From: Angelakisella sp.
GTDB taxonomy: Bacteria; Bacillota; Clostridia; Oscillospirales; Ruminococcaceae
Direction: 5' to 3'
Length of the DNA: 11,626 bases
NCBI GenBank assembly: GCA_022794295.1
Contig: JAAWEO010000043.1
Coordinates: 1 to 11,626, forward strand
The translations under genes were made by a program, and so were the position numbers. A model generated the notes under the pieces. The model was not told where the DNA came from, searched no databases, and saw nothing but the letters and a program-made list of their open reading frames with translations. Positions 1 to 6,115 of the stretch are shown piece after piece. Numbering within the stretch: the first letter of the stretch is position 1; every line of letters starts with the position of its first letter.

Positions 1-16
1 TGCGGAAAAAAGCGGA

Positions 17-113
17 GCCGCTTCGCGGCAAGCGCCGCCGGGCGGCGAGGGGATGGGGGAACGGCTTTGGTGCCTTCGGCGGGGCCGCTTCGCGGCTAAT
101 GGCCTGCGGGCCA
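17..113. repeat. Cluster of short GC-rich hairpin repeats
   Basis: Two exact copies of the palindrome GCCGCTTCGCGGC lie at 17-29 and 84-96, 67 bases apart. Between and beside them are further small dyads: 33-38 with 42-47 (CGCCGC/GCGGCG), 72-80 (GCC-TTC-GGC) and 100-104 with 109-113 (TGGCC/GGCCA). No reading frame here looks like a gene. The pattern resembles intergenic REP-like repeats; this is inference. The nonamer GGCCGCTTC in the second copy (83-91) recurs at 11024-11032 and 11436-11444 near the other end of the window. Confidence 0.55.
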
Positions 114-144
114 GGGGGTGGAGATGATAGTTGGAGGGCAATGC

Positions 145-180
145 GTCCGGGCCCGCTGCATTTTTGCAGTGGGCCCGGAC
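145..180 (-). terminator. 16-bp stem-loop downstream of the enoate-reductase-like gene
   Basis: Arms 145-160 and 165-180 pair over 16 positions, with one G-U wobble, around a TTTT loop. The structure begins 35 bases after the stop codon of the minus-strand gene ending at 216, where a terminator is expected. Read on the minus strand, the stem is not followed by a T-run (GCATTGCCC follows), so it may act as an RNA 3'-end stabiliser or a Rho/NusG-assisted terminator rather than a classic intrinsic one. On the plus strand it is followed by a T-rich but interrupted stretch. Confidence 0.55.
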
Positions 181-215
181 ATATCTTTATGATTTGGAGG
201 AGAAAAAGCGGAGGG

Positions 216-2153
216 TTAGATGCGGATCGCGGCCCGGTATGCGGTGTGGATCGCGTCGAAGATCTTGCCGGCCTTCATGGCGTCGCCAACCAGGCAGACC
301 TCTTTACCGGCGGCCTGGAGCTCGTTGTAGAGTCCCTGCTCTGCCTTGAGGCCCAGGGCCAGGATAACGGTATCGGCTTCCAGGATCTCCTCGCCCTTCT
401 TGGAGGATACCCGGGCGCCGTTGTCCAGCACCTCCTCCAGACGGGTCTCGGTGAGAATGCGCATGTCGGTTTTGGCAATGCGCTCGCTGTAGGCCAGGAA
501 GTCGGTAACGGCAACATCCTTCATAATCTTGGGCAGCATCTCCACCAGAGTGACGCTGTGGCCGTTCTCCGCCAGATCCAGGGCGGTCTCGGTGCCCACC
601 AGGCCGCCGCCGATGACCACGACCTTTTTGCCCACAGGCTTTGCCCCGTTGATGGCGCTGAGGCAGTCCACGGCGATGGGCTTCTCTACACCGGGGATGT
701 TGGGGATGATGGGCAGGGAGCCGGTGGCGCAGACTACGGTGTCATACTCCGCCAGCATGGCGGCGTCGGCCTTTTTGCGGATAACAGGAACGCCCAGCTT
801 CTCCAGGGCGGTAACCTGATACTTCATGAAGGGACGGATGTCCGCCTTGAATTCGGGGGCAGCAGCCTCGTGGAGAAGGCCGCCGTTTTCCGGCTTCTCC
901 TCATAGACGGTGACGTCGTGGCCCCGGAGCTTCAGCACCCGGGCGGCTTCCATACCGGCAGCGCCGCCGCCTACCACGGCTACCTTCTTCTTCACCGGGG
1001 CGGGGGTAATCTTCAGCTCGCCCTCACGGCTGACCACAGGGTTCAGGGCGCAGGTGATGGCCTTGTAGTGGAAGAAGGTGCGCTCCAGGCAGCCCTCGTT
1101 GCAGCGGATGCAGGGACGGATATCCTCGGGATGGTCCGCGGCGGCCTTGTTGGGCCACTCGGGGTCGGCCCACAGGGGGCGGCCCAGGCCAACGAAATCG
1201 CCCTTGCCGCTGGCAATGATCTCCTCGGCGTACTCGGGCAGGGTGATGGAACCGGAGGCGATGACAGGAACGCTGACCACCTTCTTGATGGCCTCGGCAG
1301 CCCAGGTGTTGTGGCAGATGGACATAGCCATGGGAGAGACCTGGTGGATCATGGTGTGGTGGTCGCCGCCGGAGATGTGGAAGGCGTCGATGCCCTCCCG
1401 CTCCAGGACCTTGGCCAGCTCGATGGTGTCCTCGATGGGGAAGCCATCGGGCTCGTAATCGGTGCCGGACAGACGGATGGTGACGGGGAAGTCGGGGCCC
1501 ACCTTCTTGCGGACATCCCGGACGATCTCTATGTAAATGCGCATCCGGTTCTCCAGGCTGCCGCCGTAGAGGTCGGTGCGGTGGTTGGTGTGGGGGGAGA
1601 AGAAGTTGGTCAGCAGATAGCCGTGGGCCCCGTGGATCTCCACCAGCTCAAAGCCGGCCTCCTTGGCCCGCAGGGCGGAATCACCAAAGGCGTGGACAAT
1701 GTCCTGGATCTCCTCGATGGTGAGGACATGGGGAACCGCCTGGACCCCGTACTGGTCCCACAGCTTGGGCCAGGGCAGGGCGGAGGGGGCGCAGATGGGC
1801 TGGGTGCCCAGGAATTTCTGGCGGCCGCAGTGCTCGATCTGGATGCCGGGGACAGAGCCCATCTCCCGGATGTTCTCGGCCAGCCAAGCAAGACCCGGGA
1901 TGTGCTCGTTGCTGGAGATACCCAGGTGGCAGTGGGCGGATTTGGCGCCAATGTCATCCACATAGGCGTATTCTACCACAATAAGACCGGCGCCGCCGGC
2001 AGCCTGGTCGCGGTAGTAGCGGACAAGGCGCTCGGAGACAGTGCCGTCCATATTGCTCATCCCAGAGGACTGGGGAGCCTTGACGACACGGTTCTTCAGG
2101 GTCAGGTTACCGATCTTGCCGGGGGCAAATACGTGGGGGAACAGCTTGGACAT
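216..2153 (-). CDS. NADH:flavin oxidoreductase, old yellow enzyme / 2-enoate reductase / BaiCD-like family
   Basis: This 645-aa protein has the full three-domain layout of the 2,4-dienoyl-CoA reductase / 2-enoate reductase / BaiCD group. Residues 1-335 form the FMN-binding TIM barrel, with HGAHGYLL at 174-181 and the N-H-R-T-D-L-Y-G-G-S-L-E-N-R stretch at 190-203. A [4Fe-4S] motif follows: C348, C351, C355, C368. The C-terminal half has an FAD dinucleotide fold (GGGAAG, 395-400), an NAD(P)H fold (GGGLVG, 515-520) and a late G-D at 623-624. Family members pass electrons from NAD(P)H through FAD and the cluster to FMN, then reduce an activated C=C bond in the cytoplasm. The substrate (enoate, enoyl-CoA, bile-acid intermediate or other) cannot be decided here. 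No signal peptide is seen. The start is supported by AAGGAGG (2164-2170, minus strand) 10 bases upstream. The gene is transcribed divergently from a Crp/Fnr regulator, its likely controller. Confidence 0.93.
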   Translation of the reverse strand: MSKLFPHVFAPGKIGNLTLKNRVVKAPQSSGMSNMDGTVSERLVRYYRDQAAGGAGLIVVEYAYVDDIGAKSAHCHLGISSNEHIPGLAWLAENIREMGSVPGIQIEHCGRQKFLGTQPICAPSALPWPKLWDQYGVQAVPHVLTIEEIQDIVHAFGDSALRAKEAGFELVEIHGAHGYLLTNFFSPHTNHRTDLYGGSLENRMRIYIEIVRDVRKKVGPDFPVTIRLSGTDYEPDGFPIEDTIELAKVLEREGIDAFHISGGDHHTMIHQVSPMAMSICHNTWAAEAIKKVVSVPVIASGSITLPEYAEEIIASGKGDFVGLGRPLWADPEWPNKAAADHPEDIRPCIRCNEGCLERTFFHYKAITCALNPVVSREGELKITPAPVKKKVAVVGGGAAGMEAARVLKLRGHDVTVYEEKPENGGLLHEAAAPEFKADIRPFMKYQVTALEKLGVPVIRKKADAAMLAEYDTVVCATGSLPIIPNIPGVEKPIAVDCLSAINGAKPVGKKVVVIGGGLVGTETALDLAENGHSVTLVEMLPKIMKDVAVTDFLAYSERIAKTDMRILTETRLEEVLDNGARVSSKKGEEILEADTVILALGLKAEQGLYNELQAAGKEVCLVGDAMKAGKIFDAIHTAYRAAIRI

Positions 2154-2254
2154 AATGACATAACCTCCTTACAGTGTATCAGCGGCTGCATACCGGCAGC
2201 GAAAGACAGGTCCCTTTCCGGCCAGGTGCTTCCCCTCCCGGAGGGCGGGCCGCT

Positions 2255-2273
2255 GGGAAATCGGTGGGAAATC
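2255..2273. repeat. Tandem 8-mer GGGAAATC, possible operator half-sites
   Basis: GGGAAATC occurs at 2255-2262 and again at 2266-2273, an 11-base period, about one helical turn. The second copy runs into CCC, giving the near-palindrome GGGAAATCCC. The pair lies just downstream of the predicted start point for the minus-strand promoter, where a bound repressor could block it. The regulatory role is inference. Confidence 0.3.
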
Positions 2274-2284
2274 CCATCAAAAAT

Positions 2285-2314
2285 AGTATAAGGTGATTGA
2301 CAATAAACAAACAA
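2285..2314 (-). promoter_or_regulatory. Predicted promoter for the enoate-reductase-like gene
   Basis: On the minus strand, TTGTTT (2314 to 2309) and TATACT (2290 to 2285) are separated by 18 bases and fit a sigma70-type promoter. The predicted start near 2278 would give a leader of about 125 nt before the ATG. The leader contains GC-rich dyads, including CCCTCC/GGAGGG around 2233-2245 and GCTGC/GCAGC around 2185-2200. The elements overlap the oppositely directed promoter of the regulator, so the two cannot easily be occupied together. Confidence 0.5.
2297..2310. promoter_or_regulatory. Candidate Crp/Fnr-family operator (TTG-N8-CAA)
   Basis: The 14-mer TTGACAATAAACAA has outer arms TTG/CAA with the spacing of Crp/Fnr sites such as TTGAT-N4-ATCAA, but the inner arm positions are not symmetric. 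It covers the -35 box of the plus promoter and lies inside the minus promoter, between its -35 and -10. Such a position would let the adjacent regulator control both genes. Assignment is inference from position and partial symmetry. Confidence 0.35.
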
Positions 2315-2325
2315 TGTCTTATGAT
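2297..2325 (+). promoter_or_regulatory. Predicted sigma70 promoter for the Crp/Fnr regulator
   Basis: A consensus -35 TTGACA (2297-2302) is followed after exactly 17 bases by TATGAT (2320-2325). Transcription would start near 2332, about 38 nt upstream of the ATG at 2370. This is one of the two best promoter matches in the window. Confidence 0.75.
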
Positions 2326-2369
2326 ACAGAAGGAAAATTTTTTTCCGTTTGGGAAAGGGGACTTGCCTT

Positions 2370-3047
2370 ATGGCAGGGGCAGCAGTAAAATTTGTCTTTG
2401 CGGGGGAGCTGGCGGCACACCGGGATTTCATCCTGGCAAACGGCGGCTCCCCGGTGGCCTTCCCGGCGGGGGCGGTCCTAAGCCGCACCGCGGAGGTCCC
2501 GGCGCGGGTGTACTATCTCCTGGAGGGAATGACCAAGGTCTTTACCACCAATGCAGAGGGCTTCGTGCGGCTGCTGGGATACCACCGGGCGGACACCATT
2601 TGCGTTTTGGATGGCCTGCGGGGAGCGGCCCCCTCGGTGGTGACCATTGAGGCCATCACCCCCGTACAGGTGGTGCCCCTTACCTCGGAGGACCTTTGCC
2701 GCCTGGGGCAGCTTTCCCCGTGCTTCGCTCTGGACCTGGCCTTCTTTGTGGGGGACACCCTGCGGCTCATGTGCTATGACGCAGAAAACCAGAGCATCGG
2801 GGACGTGGGCACCCGTCTGGCAAACTTCTTCCTCCTTTATATGGACAGCCTGGATTACCGGCGGAGCGGGCATGTAGCCATGTCTCAGGAAAACCTGGCC
2901 TCGGCGGTAAACGCTTCCCGGGTGCAGGTGGCCCGGGTGTGCTCCAAAATGCAAAGGGCCGGAGTGATCCGGACCCGGCGGGGAAAGGTGGAGCTTCTGG
3001 ACCGGGAAACCTTGGTCCGCTGGGGAGCCGGGGAACGGTCCTTTTAA
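2370..3047 (+). CDS. Crp/Fnr-family transcriptional regulator
   Basis: This 225-aa protein has the Crp/Fnr plan: an N-terminal cyclic-nucleotide-binding-like beta barrel (about 20-125), a long dimer helix (about 130-160) and a C-terminal winged helix-turn-helix (about 168-210) with S-Q-E-N-L-A at 172-177 and the recognition helix at about 183-195. The N-terminus lacks the cysteine cluster of oxygen-sensing FNR, so an Fe-S sensor is unlikely; the effector is unknown. Aligned by eye with FNR, the recognition helix keeps an Arg (R189) but lacks the Glu and Ser of the E-x-x-S-R pattern, so its operator may differ from the FNR box. The ATG at 2370 is preferred because GGGAAAGGGG (2351-2360) lies 9 bases upstream; the TTG at 2349 has no good ribosome-binding site. 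It diverges from the enoate-reductase-like gene, and local control of that gene is the simplest hypothesis. Confidence 0.9.
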   Translation: MAGAAVKFVFAGELAAHRDFILANGGSPVAFPAGAVLSRTAEVPARVYYLLEGMTKVFTTNAEGFVRLLGYHRADTICVLDGLRGAAPSVVTIEAITPVQVVPLTSEDLCRLGQLSPCFALDLAFFVGDTLRLMCYDAENQSIGDVGTRLANFFLLYMDSLDYRRSGHVAMSQENLASAVNASRVQVARVCSKMQRAGVIRTRRGKVELLDRETLVRWGAGERSF

Positions 3048-3259
3048 CAGAATCGGGGACGCCTGCCCCGGGGGAGCAAAGGATTTTTTGCAGGCAAAGG
3101 GATTTAAAAACAAAAACAGACAACCTATCTTATTATAATTGTTAAGCATCTATATAATAGGATAGGGATTATTTTTTGACAATTTACACAATTACGGATT
3201 ATTTCCTTTGTGCAATGCGATAATTTTAGTGAAATCGCGCAAGAAATGTGAATAAAGTA

Positions 3260-3288
3260 TTGCCAAGAAGATGTTATCTTGTTATAAT
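3260..3288 (+). promoter_or_regulatory. Predicted strong sigma70 promoter for the lyase-permease-redox series
   Basis: TTGCCA (3260-3265), a 17-base spacer and a perfect TATAAT (3283-3288) predict transcription from about 3295, giving a leader of roughly 97 nt. No comparable promoter is seen further downstream before 10100, so this may drive the genes up to 10050. Confidence 0.75.
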
Positions 3289-3297
3289 ACAATACAA
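3268..3297. promoter_or_regulatory. Dyads overlapping the -10 region, candidate operators
   Basis: Two inverted repeats overlap the promoter. AAGAT-GTT-ATCTT (3268-3280) lies wholly in the spacer. TTGT-N6-ACAA (about 3280 to 3297, depending on which TTG arm is used) surrounds the TATAAT; the larger frame is CTTGT (3278-3282) to ACAAG (3294-3298). A bound protein would block RNA polymerase. Which regulator binds is unknown; the Crp/Fnr protein upstream is one candidate. Confidence 0.35.
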
Positions 3298-3391
3298 GAA
3301 GCGGACGGGGTGTCATACAGCTAGAACGGGGGCAGAGCCGGAGGTTCTCCCCTCTCCCCGGCCAGCACCCAAAAGAAAGGATCTGTGCACC

Positions 3392-4561
3392 ATGTACGAT
3401 TTTGACAAGGTAGTGGACCGCCGCGGGACCTCCAGCATCAAATGGAACTTCCAGAACAGCTTTGGCCAGCAAAGCGGTCTGCTGCCCTTCTGGATCGCCG
3501 ATACCGATTTTGCCACTGTGCCGGAGATCACCGAGGCCATCCAAAAGCGGTGCAGCCATCCCGTCATCGGCTACTCCGATCCCCTGCCCTCTGTTTACGA
3601 GGCCATCCAGGGCTGGTGGGACCGCCGCCACGGCTGGAAGGCAGACACCAGCTGGATGCTTCTCAGCTACGGTGTGGTGACCGCCATCTATTTCACCCTG
3701 GAGACCCTGGTCCCCAAGGGGGAGAAGGTCCTGGTATTCACCCCTGTTTACGATCCCTTCTTTGCCGCGGTGAACAACAGCGGCCGCCAGATGGTGGACT
3801 GCCCCCTGGACCACAAGGACAACAGCTACACCATCAACTGGGAGCTGCTGGAAAAGGAGCTGGCGGACGGAGTCCGGGCCATCGTCTTCTGCAACCCTCA
3901 CAACCCCATCGGCCGGGTCTGGACCTACGAGGAGATGGAGCGCCTCTGCGAGCTGTGCGTCAAGTACGATGTCTACCTGCTCAGCGACGAGATCCACGCC
4001 GACTTCGGCTTCACCCGCAAGTACACCACCGCCGGCCGGTTCCCCAAGACCTACAACAAGCTGGTGGTCTACACTGCCATCAGCAAGACCTTCAACATGG
4101 CCGGCCTGGGATCCTCCTGCATGATCATCCCCAACCCGGAGCTGAAGCAGAAGATCCAGGACGCCTACGACAGCCGCTGGATGTTCGGCCCCTCCGACCT
4201 GGCCTTCACCGCCATGGAGGCCGCCTACCGCCACGGCGACCGCTGGGTGGATGAACAGTGCGAGTACCTCCGGGGCAACGGGGAGATCGTCCGGGCCTTT
4301 ATGGCCGAGAAGCTGCCCAAGGTCCAGGTGACCACCCACGAGGGCACCTTCCTGATGTGGCTGGATATGACCTGCTTTGGCAAAACCAGCGGAGAGCTGA
4401 CCACCATCCTGGCTAAGGAGTACGGCCTGGCCCTGGGGGATGGCAGCCACTACGGCAAGCAGGCGGAGGGCTTTATGCGCTTCAATATCGGCTGCGCCCG
4501 GGAGACCCTTCAGAAGGGACTGGACCAGCTGGCTAAGTTCTACAGCGACTACATCAAGTAA
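3392..4561 (+). CDS. PLP-dependent beta-C-S lyase / aminotransferase, MalY/PatB family
   Basis: This 389-aa protein is a fold-type I PLP enzyme of the MalY/PatB (cystathionine beta-lyase-like) class. Visible marks are the N-P-H-N-P-I-G loop at 168-174, S-D-E-I-H-A-D-F at 198-205 with the Asp that pairs with the pyridine nitrogen (D199), and the S-K-T-F-N motif at 231-235 with K232 as the Schiff-base lysine. A C-terminal Arg (probably R370) would bind the substrate carboxylate. Family members split C-S bonds of cystathionine, cysteine or S-conjugates, giving a thiol or H2S plus pyruvate and ammonia; some act as aminotransferases. The length is normal and no signal peptide is seen. The ATG at 3392 follows AAAGAAAGGA by 10 bases; an upstream in-frame GTG at 3248 precedes the promoter and is rejected. 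An amino-acid permease follows 121 bases downstream, suggesting it feeds this enzyme. Confidence 0.9.
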   Translation: MYDFDKVVDRRGTSSIKWNFQNSFGQQSGLLPFWIADTDFATVPEITEAIQKRCSHPVIGYSDPLPSVYEAIQGWWDRRHGWKADTSWMLLSYGVVTAIYFTLETLVPKGEKVLVFTPVYDPFFAAVNNSGRQMVDCPLDHKDNSYTINWELLEKELADGVRAIVFCNPHNPIGRVWTYEEMERLCELCVKYDVYLLSDEIHADFGFTRKYTTAGRFPKTYNKLVVYTAISKTFNMAGLGSSCMIIPNPELKQKIQDAYDSRWMFGPSDLAFTAMEAAYRHGDRWVDEQCEYLRGNGEIVRAFMAEKLPKVQVTTHEGTFLMWLDMTCFGKTSGELTTILAKEYGLALGDGSHYGKQAEGFMRFNIGCARETLQKGLDQLAKFYSDYIK

Positions 4562-4682
4562 CCCCAGGTCTCAAACCGCAGGCAGCGGCTTCAGCAGCTG
4601 CCGGATCAACAAATGCAGACGGACCCGGCGGCTGCTGAATAGGTCCTGTGGACCAGATAAATCTTTTTGAGGAGGAGAAACA

Positions 4683-6020
4683 ATGAGCAGCAAACCCGAA
4701 ACTACCCGGAAAAAACTCAACTTTATGGACTGTATGGGTATGGCTACCGGCCAGATCATCGGTTCCGGCATCATGGTGCTTACCGGCATCGTCATCGGCC
4801 TTACCGGCCACGGCACCCCCTACGCCTTTATTCTGGGTGCCCTTCTTGCCATCGTCACCGTAGTTCCCTACATCATCCTGACCTCGTCCATCCCCGCCTC
4901 CGGCGCCGGCTACACCTACATCAAGCGCCTGATGGGCGATAAGGCCAGCTTTATGTACATTGGCATGTTCGTTCTCAGCCAGGTGCTGATCGCCACCTTT
5001 GCCAAGGGCTTCGCCAGCTACTTTGTAGCCATCTTCCCCGGCTTCAGCGAAACCCTTGTGGCTATGGTCGCCCTGGTCCTCTGCACCTGCATCAACATCA
5101 TCGGCCTCAAGTCCACCGCCCTGGTCCAGAACTGCATGGTGGCCTTCCTGCTGATCAGCCTGTTCCTGTTTGTCTGCTTCGGCCTGCCCCAGGTGGATTG
5201 GTCCACCCTGCGCTTTGCCGCCGACAACATTATGCCCAACGGCCCCATGAACTTCTTCACCGGTATCGCCCTGCTTTCCTTTGCCTGCGGCGGCGCCAAG
5301 TTCATCGCCGAGAACGCCGACGACATCGAGGCTCCTGCCACCACCATCCCCAAGGTCATCGTTCTGTCCACCTCCATCGTGGCTGTTTTCTACGCCTTCA
5401 TCGGCATCGTGGCCGCCGGCGTCCTCCCCGTGGAGCAGGTTGCATTCCAGAACCTGACCCTGGTAGCCCAGACCATCTTCCCCACCTGGCTGTACCTTTT
5501 CTTCGTCTTCGGCGGTGCCATGTTCGCCCTGCTCACCACCCTCAACGGCACCCTCAGCTGGGTCCACCGCGGCCTCCAGGCGGCTGCCCGGGATGGCTGG
5601 CTCCCCGAGAAGCTGGCCGAGGAAAACAAGGGCGGCACCCCCGTCATTCTGCTGATGGTCTTCTTTGTTATGGGCGCCCTGCCTATCATCACCGGCATGG
5701 ACCTGACCCTGATCTCCAACATGGGCGTCGGCACCGATATGCTTGCCGAGTTCATGGTGCTGCTGGCCTGCTGGAAGCTCCCTGACGTTCTGCCCAAGGA
5801 ATTTGAAAAGTCCGTTTTCTACATGAAAAAGAGCACCCTCCACGCCGTTCTGGTGGTCATTGGCGCCCTGATGCTCTTTACCTCCTATGTCAACCTTTCT
5901 GACCTCACCGTCCCCGCCGCCATTGCCTGCGCCATCTTCATCGCAGTCCTGTTCGTCTATACCCAGTACCGCAACAAGTATGTCCAGGAGAAGAAGGCCA
6001 AGGCGGGGAGCACCAAGTAA
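4683..6020 (+). CDS. APC-family amino-acid permease
   Basis: This 445-aa integral membrane protein has about 12 hydrophobic segments and the amino acid-polyamine-organocation family signature: G-Q-I-I-G-S-G-I at 23-30 in the first, broken helix, then P-A-S-G-A-G-Y-T-Y-I around 71-80. A loop near residues 280-315 (S-W-V-H-R-G-L-Q-A-A-A-R-D-G-W-L-P) matches the conserved cytoplasmic loop in which family members carry an A-R-D-G-x-x-P motif. It should import an amino acid by proton or cation symport or by exchange; the substrate is not readable. GAGGAGGAG (4670-4678) precedes the ATG by four bases. Glycine codons are almost all GGC, unlike the GGG-rich flavoprotein gene downstream, which hints at higher expression. 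The location after the PLP lyase suggests import of the lyase substrate, by inference. Confidence 0.92.
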   Translation: MSSKPETTRKKLNFMDCMGMATGQIIGSGIMVLTGIVIGLTGHGTPYAFILGALLAIVTVVPYIILTSSIPASGAGYTYIKRLMGDKASFMYIGMFVLSQVLIATFAKGFASYFVAIFPGFSETLVAMVALVLCTCINIIGLKSTALVQNCMVAFLLISLFLFVCFGLPQVDWSTLRFAADNIMPNGPMNFFTGIALLSFACGGAKFIAENADDIEAPATTIPKVIVLSTSIVAVFYAFIGIVAAGVLPVEQVAFQNLTLVAQTIFPTWLYLFFVFGGAMFALLTTLNGTLSWVHRGLQAAARDGWLPEKLAEENKGGTPVILLMVFFVMGALPIITGMDLTLISNMGVGTDMLAEFMVLLACWKLPDVLPKEFEKSVFYMKKSTLHAVLVVIGALMLFTSYVNLSDLTVPAAIACAIFIAVLFVYTQYRNKYVQEKKAKAGSTK

Positions 6021-6046
6021 CACCGCCTCCTCACTCCCCTCTTTAT

Positions 6047-6082
6047 AGAGCGCCGCACCCCGTCCGCGGTGTGCGGCGCTCT
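6047..6082 (+). terminator. 12-bp hairpin between permease and redox cassette
   Basis: Arms 6047-6058 (AGAGCGCCGCAC) and 6071-6082 (GTGCGGCGCTCT) pair perfectly around a 12-base loop, 26 bases after the permease stop. GATCTATCC follows rather than a T-run, so full intrinsic termination is unlikely. It could be a partial terminator or an RNA-stability element that lowers expression of the downstream cassette. No new promoter is visible between it and 6116. Confidence 0.5.
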
Positions 6083-6115
6083 GATCTATCCAAAGAAAGG
6101 ATGAAGCAGAAGGCC

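Larger units (their letters stand above)
3048..3391. other. AT-rich intergenic region between regulator and lyase
   Basis: No gene is visible in these 344 bases. The first 50 hold GC-rich inverted segments (GCCTGC 3061-3066 with GCAGGC 3090-3095, enclosing a T6 run) that do not form a convincing terminator. About 3101-3300 is strikingly AT-rich against the GC-rich genes around it, with TATAAT-like strings at 3134-3139 and 3153-3158 and TTGACA at 3176-3181 without a good partner -10. The strong promoter at 3260-3288 closes the region. The last 95 bases form a GC-rich leader with a possible stem (3337-3341 with 3358-3362) upstream of the lyase ribosome-binding site. Confidence 0.6.

Noticed and set aside
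99..2291. Long plus-strand open frame of 730 codons
   Set aside because: It lies antisense to the well-supported enoate-reductase-like gene, is low-complexity (rich in G, A, D, L, V) and shows no family motif; high GC content explains its length.
2349..2369. TTG start for the Crp/Fnr regulator
   Set aside because: The strong purine-rich ribosome-binding site at 2351-2360 fits the ATG at 2370 and would lie inside the coding region if TTG were used.
3248..3391. Upstream GTG start extending the PLP lyase by 48 residues
   Set aside because: It lies upstream of the predicted promoter -10 and the extra residues do not fit the family; ATG 3392 has a proper ribosome-binding site.
3125..4450. Long minus-strand open frame opposite the lyase gene
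   Set aside because: The translation is repetitive in G, V, L, H and D, lacks domains, and starts within the lyase coding sequence; it mirrors the codons of the PLP enzyme.
4554..6023. Minus-strand open frame of 489 codons opposite the permease
   Set aside because: It is glycine-, aspartate- and histidine-rich with no membrane or enzyme motif; it is the shadow of a membrane protein gene.
6071..6115. GTG 6071 or ATG 6101 as start of the flavoprotein
   Set aside because: 6071 is inside the hairpin arm and 6101 directly abuts AAAGG with no spacing. ATG 6116 begins right before the FAD fold; 6101 remains a minor possibility.
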